Below, piece by piece: positions 49,187 through 58,729 of a stretch of 64,000 nt of DNA; the stretch's first letter is position 1; each line of letters begins with the position of its first letter. The DNA comes from Candidatus Devosia phytovorans (GTDB lineage: Bacteria; Pseudomonadota; Alphaproteobacteria; Rhizobiales; Devosiaceae), in the NCBI GenBank assembly GCA_029202405.1, contig CP119312.1:563001-627000 (forward strand), given 5' to 3'. The notes below the pieces were generated by a model. It had not been told where the DNA came from. It did no database searches and saw only the letters and a list, made by a program, of their open reading frames with translations. The translations under genes were made by a program, and so were the position numbers.

Positions 49187-51121
49187 ATGCGCTTCTCCGA
49201 CCAGTTCCTTGATGAAATTCGCCAACGCCTGCCGATTACGCAGGTCGTGGGTGAGCACGTCATGTGGGACAAGCGGAAAAGCCAGCCGGCCAAGGGCGAT
49301 ATGTGGGCCTGCTGTCCCTTTCACGGCGAGAAAAGTCCGAGCTTTCATGCCGATGATCGTCGCGGCATCTATCATTGCTTCGGCTGCGGCGTGTCGGGGG
49401 ACCATTTTCGTTTTCTGACAGAAAAGGCCGGGATGAGTTTTCCCGAAGCGGTTGAGAAGCTGGCCAATATGGCCGGCGTGCCCATGCCGGCGCGCGATGA
49501 GCGGCAGGAGAAGCGCGAGGCCGAGCGCAAGAGCCTGACCGATGTCATGGAGTTGGCAACGAAATATTTCGAGGCAGCGCTGCAGCACAATATCGGGGCG
49601 CGGGCGCGCGGCTATCTATTGGAGCGTGGTGTTTCGTCACAAAGCCAGACGCGCTTCCGCATCGGCTTTGCGCCGGATAGCCGCAATGGGCTCAAGGAGC
49701 ATCTGGCGGCCAATGGCGTTTCGGCGCAGGACATGGTCGATACGGGTCTGGTCGCCAGCCGCGATGGCGACGCGCTGACCTATGACCGGTTCCGCAACCG
49801 CGTGATGTTTCCCATCATGGATTTCCGCGGCCGGGTGATTGCCTTTGGCGGGCGCGCCATGTCGGCGGATGTGCCAGCGAAATATCTCAACTCGCCCGAG
49901 ACCGAGCTCTTTCACAAGCGACAGACGCTCTATAACGGCCAGACAGCCCGGCAGGCGGCGCGCGATGGCAGCACGGTTGTCGTGGTGGAAGGCTATCTCG
50001 ACGTGATCGCAGCGGTTGCCGCCGGTTTCGAAGGCACCGTCGCGCCGCTCGGGACGGCCATGACGGAAGAACACCTGCAACTGCTCTGGCGCATGTCGCC
50101 TGACCCGATCCTCTGCTTTGATGGCGACAAGGCCGGCCTCAAGGCGGCCGAGCGCGCGGCCGACATGGTCATGCCGCATCTCAAACCCGGTTTTACCGTG
50201 CGCATTGCGACCCTGCCGGAAGGGCAGGACCCCGATGACCTGATCAAGGCGCATGGCCGTGGCGCCTTTGCCGATGTGCTCGACCGGGCGCGCAGCCTTT
50301 CCGATGTGGTCTGGAGCATGGAGACCGGCGGGCTGGTGCCGGAAACGCCCGAGGCGCGTGCTGCCTTGCAGGCGCGGCTGCGCGAGCGGGCCAATGGTAT
50401 TCAGGACAGTTCGGTCCGCTTCCACTATTCGCAGGCTTTCGATGAAAAGCTGCGCGCCTTCCTCGCGCCCGTGCGGCAGAACCGCTTCGAGCCGCGCGGC
50501 GGGCAGCAGCGCTATGGCCAGAGCGGCGCCTATGGCTATCCGGGGCGGGGTACGCCACGCCTCGTCGTTTCGGACACGCTGCGCAATTCGCGCCTGCTCA
50601 AGCCGGGTTCGGTGGCCGATGCAACGCCGCGCGAGGCCACCATCATCCTCAGCCTCGTCAATCATCCGACGCTGGTGGAAGACAAGTTCGAGACTCTGGC
50701 GGCCGTGGATTTCGAGACGCCGATCGCCCAGAAGGTGATGAGCGAGATCCTCAACCTCTGCGTTCGCCACCATGACATCGCCGCCGATGATCTCAAATCG
50801 GCGCTGGGCGTGCGCGGGCATGGGCCGACTCTGGACCGGATGGCCGATGTCCTGGCCCGCCAGGGGGTGTGGCAGACGGCCTCCGAGATCGCGCTTTCGG
50901 ATGCTGAGATCGGATTGAGTCATGCGCTGGCCTTGCATAACAAGAAAGTTCAGCTAAATAAGGAACTCAAGGCAGCCGAAGCGGCGCTGGGCGAAGACCC
51001 GAGCGAAGAAACCTTTGAACGGCTGCGAGACATCAAGAACCAGATTACCACTGTCGATGGCACTGAGGCATTGATCGAAGGATTTGGTTCGTTATCGGGA
51101 CGCGCGACACGCAGTTTTTAG
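49187..51121 (+). CDS. dnaG: DNA primase
   Basis: The product is 644 residues. The CHC2-type zinc finger is complete (CCPFHGEKSPSF, YHCFGCGVSGD; ligands around 43, 46, 64 and 67). The TOPRIM domain has VVVVEGYLDV near 260 and CFDGDKAGLKAA near 305. The C-terminal helicase-binding domain is present. I start at ATG 49187 (MRFSDQF), matching relatives; GTG 49163 is in frame upstream. Followed by rpoD, as in many bacteria; rpsU is not present here. Confidence 0.96.
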   Translation: MRFSDQFLDEIRQRLPITQVVGEHVMWDKRKSQPAKGDMWACCPFHGEKSPSFHADDRRGIYHCFGCGVSGDHFRFLTEKAGMSFPEAVEKLANMAGVPMPARDERQEKREAERKSLTDVMELATKYFEAALQHNIGARARGYLLERGVSSQSQTRFRIGFAPDSRNGLKEHLAANGVSAQDMVDTGLVASRDGDALTYDRFRNRVMFPIMDFRGRVIAFGGRAMSADVPAKYLNSPETELFHKRQTLYNGQTARQAARDGSTVVVVEGYLDVIAAVAAGFEGTVAPLGTAMTEEHLQLLWRMSPDPILCFDGDKAGLKAAERAADMVMPHLKPGFTVRIATLPEGQDPDDLIKAHGRGAFADVLDRARSLSDVVWSMETGGLVPETPEARAALQARLRERANGIQDSSVRFHYSQAFDEKLRAFLAPVRQNRFEPRGGQQRYGQSGAYGYPGRGTPRLVVSDTLRNSRLLKPGSVADATPREATIILSLVNHPTLVEDKFETLAAVDFETPIAQKVMSEILNLCVRHHDIAADDLKSALGVRGHGPTLDRMADVLARQGVWQTASEIALSDAEIGLSHALALHNKKVQLNKELKAAEAALGEDPSEETFERLRDIKNQITTVDGTEALIEGFGSLSGRATRSF

Positions 51122-51309
51122 GAGGCAGCTCCGAAAAACCGGCGAGTACGCGCGATTTTGCGTATGGCGATATGCGAAACCTGGCCGAGGCGAACCACGT
51201 AGCTGCTCACGCGTTAACGCTTGAGTGACACAACCTTTACCTTGCCTTGAGGTGTCACCACTTAAAGCCTTATTCGGGCCCGGGCGCACGGGATCCGACG
51301 GAGTACCAG
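51122..51309. promoter_or_regulatory. dnaG-rpoD intergenic region with inverted repeat
   Basis: The 188-base spacer contains GTGACAC (51225-51231) and GTGTCAC (51252-51258), a perfect 7-base inverted repeat with 20 bases between, about 50 bases before the rpoD start. No intrinsic terminator is seen after dnaG. The repeat could be an operator or part of the rpoD leader. Confidence 0.4.
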
Positions 51310-53379
<2,070 letters not shown>

Positions 53380-53393
53380 GAAAGCCTCAGATC

Positions 53394-53663
53394 ATGCCGA
53401 CGATTTCAATATTCTTCGGCATGATCATCACAATGTATTGGGATGATCATCCGCCGCCGCACTATCACGTCCGCTACAAGGACCAGCGTGCGGTTGTCTC
53501 GATCGAGACGGGATTGCTTACGCATGGTAGGCTTCCAGCAGATGCTAGGCGCCTGATCGCAAAGTGGACGGAGCGTCATCGAGCCGAGTTGATGGCCAAT
53601 TGGGCTCGGGCCGAACAAGACACTGCTCTTTGGCCCATTCGTGGAGCGGACGAAGATGACTGA
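53394..53663 (+). CDS. DUF4160 domain protein
   Basis: The product is 89 residues. The signature MYWDDHPPPHYHVRYKD is diagnostic of DUF4160, a family of unknown function often adjacent to DUF2442, as here. The His-rich HPPPHYH motif could bind metal. Base use is clearly less GC-rich than rpoD. It begins 14 bases after the rpoD stop and overlaps the following DUF2442 gene by eight bases, so it is probably the first gene of an acquired cassette that depends on rpoD read-through or an internal promoter. Confidence 0.88.
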   Translation: MPTISIFFGMIITMYWDDHPPPHYHVRYKDQRAVVSIETGLLTHGRLPADARRLIAKWTERHRAELMANWARAEQDTALWPIRGADEDD

Positions 53664-53940
53664 TATCGAGTATGTCGACGTCGTTGCCGTCAAGGCGCTG
53701 CCCGATTTTCATCTCTGGGTACGCTTCTCGAATGGACACGAGGGGGTCAGGGATTTTCGGCCGCTTATTGCGGAAGGCGGTCCAATGGCCGCGCAACTTC
53801 GCGACGCAGCCGTGTTCAACGGCGTCTATGTCAATGACGACGTGCCGGCTTGGCCCAATGGATATGAGATTGATGCGACCAATCTGCATCTGAAGATGAT
53901 GCAAGAGGGGCTGCTGATCAAAACCGAGGCTGCGGAATAG
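53656..53940 (+). CDS. DUF2442 domain protein, first copy
   Basis: The product is 94 residues from ATG 53656 (an in-frame GTG lies at 53641). DUF2442 segments are FHLWVRFSNGHEGVRDFRPLI and VPAWPNGYEIDATNLH. The function is unknown; the DUF4160-DUF2442 pair has the size, overlap and spread of a toxin-antitoxin module, but no biochemical role is established to my knowledge. A second, diverged copy lies 164 bases further. Confidence 0.88.
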   Translation: MTDIEYVDVVAVKALPDFHLWVRFSNGHEGVRDFRPLIAEGGPMAAQLRDAAVFNGVYVNDDVPAWPNGYEIDATNLHLKMMQEGLLIKTEAAE

Positions 53941-53944
53941 CGCG

Positions 53945-54103
53945 ATGAGAGGCAAAATCATCGTCCACCACGCAGAAGAAGGTGGCTATTGGGCTGAAAT
54001 TCCGAGCTTGCCGGGGTGTGTGACTCAAGCAGAGACACTCGACGAGCTTGATGAAAACATTGAAGAGGCAATTGCCGGCTGGTTGGCGGTAGATACGAAA
54101 TAG
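53945..54103 (+). CDS. Short HicB-like protein
   Basis: The product is only 52 residues. The HicB N-terminal fold is recognisable (YWAEIPSLPGCVTQAETLDELDENIEEAIAGWL), but the C-terminal DNA-binding part of full HicB antitoxins is missing, and no HicA toxin gene is nearby. It may be a minimal orphan HicB or a remnant. It is inserted between two DUF2442 genes, four bases after one and directly before the other. Confidence 0.8.
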   Translation: MRGKIIVHHAEEGGYWAEIPSLPGCVTQAETLDELDENIEEAIAGWLAVDTK

Positions 54104-54409
54104 ATGGATAAACCTGACCGCCTCAAAGTTTCGACGATCCGCCATGTCATCCCGTTCAAGCTGCTTGTCACATTCTCCGACGGCTCGCATGGCACATTCG
54201 ATGCCGCGCAGATGATCGGTGAGCGGGGCGAGGGGACCGAGCCACTGCGGGAGCGGCGGTTCTTCGGATCGGTCGAGCTGCGTAATGGCGTACCGACCTG
54301 GCCCAATCACTTCGACCTCTCGCCAGACTGGCTGCGCGAGGAAATGGAAAAACGCGGCGAACTCGTTTTGCCGACACCGGTCCGCCACCTGCGCGGGTCG
54401 CGACAATAA
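54104..54409 (+). CDS. DUF2442 domain protein, second copy
   Basis: The product is 101 residues. FKLLVTFSDGSHGTFDAAQMI and GVPTWPNHFDLSPDWL match the first copy's key positions, but overall identity is low, so this is an old duplication or a separate acquisition. It begins on the base after the HicB-like stop (TAGATG). A ribosome site for the HlyU gene follows its end by about 10 bases. Confidence 0.86.
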   Translation: MDKPDRLKVSTIRHVIPFKLLVTFSDGSHGTFDAAQMIGERGEGTEPLRERRFFGSVELRNGVPTWPNHFDLSPDWLREEMEKRGELVLPTPVRHLRGSRQ

Positions 54410-54422
54410 CAGGAGACGAGCC

Positions 54423-54713
54423 GTGTCGTTTTTCAAGAAATTGTTTGGCGGTGGTGCATCGAGCGCAGAACCGGCCGGCGACAAGGTTCTGGGCGAAGAG
54501 GGCTACAAGGGCTTTCTGATCAAGGCCATCGAGATGAAGGCCGGCAGCGAGCTGCAATTGGCCGGCACCATCGAGAAGGATGTCGCCGGTGAACTCAAGA
54601 CCTATCGCTTTGTGCGCGCCGATCGCATGAGCTCGCGCGACGACCTGATCGCGCTGGCCATTTCCAAGGGTAAGCAGATCATCGACGAACAGGGCGAAGG
54701 CATCTTCCGCTAA
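54423..54713 (+). CDS. HlyU family protein
   Basis: The product is 96 residues starting at GTG 54423, with AGGAG upstream. SFFKKLFGGG at the N-terminus and EEGYKGFLIKAIEMKAGSELQLAGTIEKD match the HlyU family, found widely in alphaproteobacteria with unknown function; it is not the ArsR-type HlyU of Vibrio. It may be co-transcribed with the genes before it. Confidence 0.85.
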   Translation: MSFFKKLFGGGASSAEPAGDKVLGEEGYKGFLIKAIEMKAGSELQLAGTIEKDVAGELKTYRFVRADRMSSRDDLIALAISKGKQIIDEQGEGIFR

Positions 54714-54796
54714 GCCCCACTCAATCAATTCAGGCAGTGCCTCCACTCGCGGACGATCCGTCCAGCGAGGCAGACCTGCCGCACAGGAGATTTCCC

Positions 54797-55018
54797 ATGG
54801 CCAAGAAGCCAACTGCACGCAGTGAATTCGTAATGTTCGACGTCGTCTATGAAGACGGCAGCCAGCGCTCCAACCGCAAGGTCGACAGCAACCTGCTGGG
54901 TGGCCTCGATGGCGACGAGCCGGCCAAGGCCGCCATCGAAGAGCAGGACCGCGCCATTTCGGAAAAGTCCGGCCTGCCGCCCCTGGCCATCAAGTCGATC
55001 AAGCGTTCGGGCAAGTAG
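54797..55018 (+). CDS. Small conserved-type protein, function unknown
   Basis: The product is 73 residues, charged and without membrane or signal segments. The central part DVVYEDGSQRSNRKVDSNLL is beta-rich in appearance, and the C-terminus is basic. ATG 54797 has a clear AGGAG site. It lies four bases upstream of queF on the same strand and is likely co-translated with it. I recall similar proteins upstream of genes like this in Rhizobiales, but cannot name a function. Confidence 0.75.
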   Translation: MAKKPTARSEFVMFDVVYEDGSQRSNRKVDSNLLGGLDGDEPAKAAIEEQDRAISEKSGLPPLAIKSIKRSGK

Positions 55019-55022
55019 TCTG

Positions 55023-55475
55023 ATGGAGACGATGCATCTGCAGCTCGGCAAGGCCGTCGGTGCGCCGGAGCGGCCGGAAGACGCCGTGCTCGATCCTGTG
55101 CCCAATCCGCATCCCGATATCGACTATGTCGCGCGCTATGTGGCGCCCGAGTTCACCTCGCTTTGCCCGGTGACTGGCCAGCCCGATTTTGCCCATCTGG
55201 TGATCGACTATATTCCCGACCAGCTCCTGATCGAGTCCAAGTCGCTCAAGCTCTACCTGACGTCGTTCCGCAATCACGGGGCCTTCCACGAGGGCTGCAC
55301 CATCGACATCGCCAAGAAGATCATCGCCACCGCCAAGCCGCGCTGGCTGCGCATCGGTGGCTATTGGTATCCGCGCGGCGGTATTCCGATCGATGTGTTC
55401 TGGCAGACCGGGACGCCACCCGAAGGTGTCTGGCTGCCCGATCCAGGCGTGCCGCCCTATCGCGGCCGCGGCTAG
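55023..55475 (+). CDS. queF: NADPH-dependent 7-cyano-7-deazaguanine reductase
   Basis: The product is 150 residues, the short (unimodular) QueF type. It reduces preQ0 to preQ1 in queuosine synthesis. The substrate-binding Cys is in TSLCPVTGQPDFA (about residues 42-54), and the QueF motif ESKSLKLYLTSFRNHGAFHE follows, containing the catalytic Asp/Glu neighbourhood. ATG 55023 matches the family; the frame is open upstream in the preceding gene. Ends at a strong terminator. Confidence 0.95.
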   Translation: METMHLQLGKAVGAPERPEDAVLDPVPNPHPDIDYVARYVAPEFTSLCPVTGQPDFAHLVIDYIPDQLLIESKSLKLYLTSFRNHGAFHEGCTIDIAKKIIATAKPRWLRIGGYWYPRGGIPIDVFWQTGTPPEGVWLPDPGVPPYRGRG

Positions 55476-55478
55476 TTC

Positions 55479-55512
55479 AAAGGCGCTGCTTGACAAGAGC
55501 AGCGCCTTTTTC
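55479..55512. terminator. Rho-independent terminator after queF
   Basis: AAAGGCGCTGCT (55479-55490), loop TGACAAG, AGCAGCGCCTTT (55498-55509), then a T run: a 12-base-pair stem. It also lies at the very end of the flavin oxidoreductase gene on the other strand. Confidence 0.9.
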
Positions 55513-55514
55513 GT

Positions 55515-56555
55515 TTAGCCCTTGAGCGCCTTGTCGACAGCTGGCTTGACCACGGTGCCATAGAGCTCGATGGCGCGCATGACCTTGTCATGGGGCAGCG
55601 TGCCGACGCTGAGCTGCAGGCCGAAGCGGTCATGCTTGAACCACTCGTGTTGCATCAGGATCTTGTCGATGATTTCCTGTGGCGAACCCATGAAATAGGC
55701 GCCCTGCGGCGTGGCGCCGGCGTCGAACTGGGCGCGGGTTGTCGGCGGCCAGCCGCGCTCCTTGCCGATGCGGCTCATGGCGGCGCTATGGGCCGGGAAG
55801 GCGAAGTCGCGGGCGTCCTGACTGTTGTCGGCGATAAAGCCATGCGAGCTGATGCCGACGGGCATGGCCTTGGGATCGCGGCCGACCTTTTCAGCGGTAT
55901 CGCGATAGAACTGGACCAGGGGCGCAAACTGGCTTGGCTGGCCACCGATGATGGCGATCATCAGCGGCAGGCCATAATAGGCGGCGCGGGCAACGGAATT
56001 GGGCGTGCCGCCAACGGCGATCCAGACGGGCAGCGGGTTCTGGACCGGTTTGGGAAAGATTTCGATGCCGGGAATGGGCTTGGTATTGGCGCTGCCCGGC
56101 CAGGCGATTTTGCCGCCCTCGCGGATTTTCAGCAGCAGTTCGAGCTTTTCTTCGAACAGCGTGTCGTAGTCGTCGAGATCATAGCCGAACAGCGGAAAGC
56201 TCTCGATGAAGGAGCCGCGGCCGGCCATGATTTCGGCACGACCATTGCTGATCAGATCGACCGTGGCAAACTGCTGCCAGACGCGGATCGGGTCTTCCGA
56301 GCTCAGGACGGTGACGGCTGTGGAGAGCTTGATGTTCTTGGTGCGGGCGGCGGCGGCGGCCAGAATGGTCACGGGAGCCGAAGCGACATAGTCCGGGCGG
56401 TGGTGTTCGCCCAGGCCATAAAAGCTCAGGCCTAGCTGGTCGGCCAGGTCGATCTCTTCGAGCAGGTCCTTGAGGCGCTCGGCCGGGCTCTGCAGCCGGT
56501 CGCCGTTCAGCGCATCGGGGGTGTTTTCAGCGAAAGAATAGAGGCCGAGTTCCAT
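55515..56555 (-). CDS. LLM class flavin-dependent oxidoreductase
   Basis: The product is 346 residues, a luciferase-like (beta/alpha)8-barrel FMN or F420 enzyme. Signature segments include the start MELGLYSFAENTPD, LSFYGLGEHHRPDYVASAP near 50-68, and RAEIMAGRGSFIESFPLFGYD near 110. ATG 56555 has an AGGAG site; the open frame upstream is not homologous. The substrate is unknown. Confidence 0.9.
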   Translation of the reverse strand: MELGLYSFAENTPDALNGDRLQSPAERLKDLLEEIDLADQLGLSFYGLGEHHRPDYVASAPVTILAAAAARTKNIKLSTAVTVLSSEDPIRVWQQFATVDLISNGRAEIMAGRGSFIESFPLFGYDLDDYDTLFEEKLELLLKIREGGKIAWPGSANTKPIPGIEIFPKPVQNPLPVWIAVGGTPNSVARAAYYGLPLMIAIIGGQPSQFAPLVQFYRDTAEKVGRDPKAMPVGISSHGFIADNSQDARDFAFPAHSAAMSRIGKERGWPPTTRAQFDAGATPQGAYFMGSPQEIIDKILMQHEWFKHDRFGLQLSVGTLPHDKVMRAIELYGTVVKPAVDKALKG

Positions 56556-56658
56556 CTGTATAGCTCCTGTTGGCTGACAGATGGCGCGAGCGGCGCATGC
56601 GATCAAGAACGCACACGAGTGTAACCGGCGCAGTTGGGCTCTGCGCCGGTGTATCGGA

Positions 56659-57345
56659 TCAGACGTTGTTGGCCGATGGCGTGTAGGCAAAGGGCGAGGG
56701 CGTCGCAGCGGGCTCGGGAGCCTTTTCGCCTGCCGCCTTGTGGATCTCGGTGACGAGGGTCGGATCAAGCTTGAGCTTGCTGGCCAAGGCATCGAGATAG
56801 GCGCGTTCCGATGCAGTGTCGGCCGTGATAGCGACCAGCGAGGCCGCGTAGATTTCGGCGGCGTGCTCGGGCGTGTCGGCGCGGGCAACAACGGCATTGA
56901 TGTCGAGTGGCGTCGACAGTTCGTCGAACACCCAGGCCTTTTCCTCCGATGACAGGCTCATGGTTTCGAGCTTGGCAAAGATGGCCTCCTTTTCGTCGGC
57001 GTCGATACGGCCATCGGCCTTGGCGGCGGCGATCATGGCGCGCACCAGGGTCTTGCCCAGTTCTTCCTGGCCATGCTCGTCGGAGGGGGCGGGGATGAAG
57101 GCGTCCTGCGTCGGGGCAGGGGTTGCGCCCTGCTGCTGGTTCTTCTGGTAATTCTGCCAGGCATTGTAGGCGAGGCCGCCGACAGCGGCGACGGCGCCGA
57201 CCTTGACGGCATTGCCGGCGAGCTTGCCCAGGCCACCGCCGCTCAGCAGCATGCCGGCGGCCATGCCAGCGGCGCCGGTCATGGCGGTGCGCTGGGTGTT
57301 CTTGTCGGTCTGGAGGGCTTTGACGATCTGATCGATATTGAACAT
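56659..57345 (-). CDS. DUF533/TerB-like protein (YebE family)
   Basis: The product is 228 residues. An N-terminal hydrophobic Gly-rich segment (GAAGMAAGMLLSGGGLG, about 24-65) precedes a TerB-like helical domain (about 95-215; TLVRAMIAAAKADGRIDADEK). DUF533/YebE proteins are of unknown function and are induced by envelope stress in some bacteria. ATG 57345 with CGGAG upstream. Its tail is Pro/Ala-rich. Confidence 0.85.
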   Translation of the reverse strand: MFNIDQIVKALQTDKNTQRTAMTGAAGMAAGMLLSGGGLGKLAGNAVKVGAVAAVGGLAYNAWQNYQKNQQQGATPAPTQDAFIPAPSDEHGQEELGKTLVRAMIAAAKADGRIDADEKEAIFAKLETMSLSSEEKAWVFDELSTPLDINAVVARADTPEHAAEIYAASLVAITADTASERAYLDALASKLKLDPTLVTEIHKAAGEKAPEPAATPSPFAYTPSANNV

Positions 57346-57431
57346 GGGAGCTCCGGTGATGATGATCACGACATGGGGAGGCAAGGAGGCGCGCGCAAGA
57401 CGTGAGGCACAATGCCGCTGGCAGACAAGCA

Positions 57432-57459
57432 AAGACCCCGGCGGGGCGGCCGGGGTCTT
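57432..57459 (-). terminator. Terminator hairpin
   Basis: AAGACCCCGG (57432-57441) pairs with CCGGGGTCTT (57450-57459) over an 8-base loop. It is about 50 bases past the end of the Ala/Pro-rich protein gene on the minus strand. Confidence 0.7.
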
Positions 57460-57508
57460 CAACGACATCACCAGAGGGAGGGCTGGCGATACCGGTAGGT
57501 TAGTTCCG

Positions 57509-57901
57509 TTACTGAGCGGCGGGGGCAGCCGGTTCAGCAGCGGGAGCAGCAGGGGCGGCTTCAGTAGCCGGAGCCTCGACTGCGGGGGCTTCCGTTGCCG
57601 GAGCAGCGTCAACTGCCGGGGCTTCGGTCATCGGGGCTGCCTCAGCCGGAGCCGCCGGGGCTTCGGTCATTGGCGCCGGCGCCGTCATCGCGTCAGCAGG
57701 GGCTTCGATGCCAGCAGGAGCGGCAGAGCCGTCAACCGACGTAGCGGGGCCAGAGTTGGCCGAGAAGACCAGGTAACCGATGGCAAGCAGGGCCAAGGCC
57801 ACGATGATACCGACAAACCAGCCTGTGCCGCTGGATTCGCGGGTGTAAACAGTGCGGTTGCCGTCGTTGGTATAAACGGTATCGCGTTCAGGGATAGCCA
57901 T
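57509..57901 (-). CDS. Membrane-anchored Ala/Pro/Glu-rich repeat protein
   Basis: The product is 130 residues. One membrane helix (about 28-48, GWFVGIIVALALLAIGYLVF) follows a hydrophilic N-terminus with a repeated VYT segment. The C-terminal 75 residues are low complexity, with APMTEAPA and ATEAPAVEAPA repeats. The topology would put the tail in the periplasm. It resembles other low-complexity envelope proteins, including the OmpA protein nearby; no enzymatic role is visible. Confidence 0.75.
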   Translation of the reverse strand: MAIPERDTVYTNDGNRTVYTRESSGTGWFVGIIVALALLAIGYLVFSANSGPATSVDGSAAPAGIEAPADAMTAPAPMTEAPAAPAEAAPMTEAPAVDAAPATEAPAVEAPATEAAPAAPAAEPAAPAAQ

Positions 57902-58085
57902 GATTTCGCTCCTTATGTTTCACCGTATGGCTAAGAAACGCGGGCTTTTTGTTTTTGGTTCCCGAATACGTGATCACGCCTCGCGCTCTATAGCGCGGGG
58001 CGAATTCATCCTTATGATTCAAGTGATTGTGACAGGTCCGAGTAGCAAAAACCCCAGCGTTTCAGCCTGTCTTGCGTGAAAAACT

Positions 58086-58601
58086 TTACAGATCGGGCGA
58101 TTTTTCTTCGCCCTTTTTCTTGGAAATCTTGTCGATCAGCGCCAGGAATAGGGCCGAGGCGATGAAAGTCACGTGCAGGATCGTGTACCACATGATGTGC
58201 TGATCGGTGTAACGCGGCACGTTGAGGAAGATCTGCAGCAGGTGGATTGAAGAAATAGCGACGATCGTCGAAGCAACCTTGATTTTGAGCGAGCCGGCGT
58301 CGATCTGGCCGAGCCAGTGCACGTCGTCGTCATTGTCGAAGCGCGAGACGAAATTCTCGTAGCCGGAGATGATGACCATGACCACAAGGCTGGCGATCAG
58401 CGCGGCGTCGATCAGCGCGAGGATCTTGAGGATGGTCTCGGTCTCGTCCATGCCGATCAGGTGGCTGGCGAAGTCCCAGAGCTTGAAGCCGAAGCTGACG
58501 GCATAGAGGGCGAGGGCAAGGCCGAGGCCGATGTAGAAGACCACCAGCAGCCAGCGCGACGCCAGGATGATGCTTTCGACAAAAATTTCAACCCGCTTCA
58601 T
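58086..58601 (-). CDS. UPF0114/YqhA family membrane protein
   Basis: The product is 171 residues with about four membrane helices (LLVVFYIGLGLALALYAV, LKILALIDAALIASLVVMVI, and two in the C-terminal half). The family segments YENFVSRFD and DAGSLKIKVASTIVAISSIHLL are conserved. The function is unknown. ATG 58601 (MKRVEIFVE) is the family start; the longer frame is not. Confidence 0.88.
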   Translation of the reverse strand: MKRVEIFVESIILASRWLLVVFYIGLGLALALYAVSFGFKLWDFASHLIGMDETETILKILALIDAALIASLVVMVIISGYENFVSRFDNDDDVHWLGQIDAGSLKIKVASTIVAISSIHLLQIFLNVPRYTDQHIMWYTILHVTFIASALFLALIDKISKKKGEEKSPDL

Positions 58602-58687
58602 TGAACGCTCCGAGAACTCACGAGCGCTGGCAATAGCAAGTTTTACGCGACAGGCAAGATGGCGCAACTGCATGGGAGACAAGCAAA

Positions 58688-58710
58688 AAGGCCGGGCAGT
58701 GCCCGGCCTT
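58688..58710 (-). terminator. Rho-independent terminator of the OmpA-family gene
   Basis: AAGGCCGGGC and GCCCGGCCTT form a 10-base-pair stem with a 3-base loop, followed on the minus strand by TTTGC. It lies 20 bases past the OmpA-family gene's stop. Confidence 0.85.
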
Positions 58711-58729
58711 TCGCAAGATGTGGTGTTGG

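Noticed and set aside
56556..56897. Extended upstream frame of the flavin oxidoreductase
   Set aside because: The upstream part has no family similarity, and ATG 56555 has a good ribosome site.
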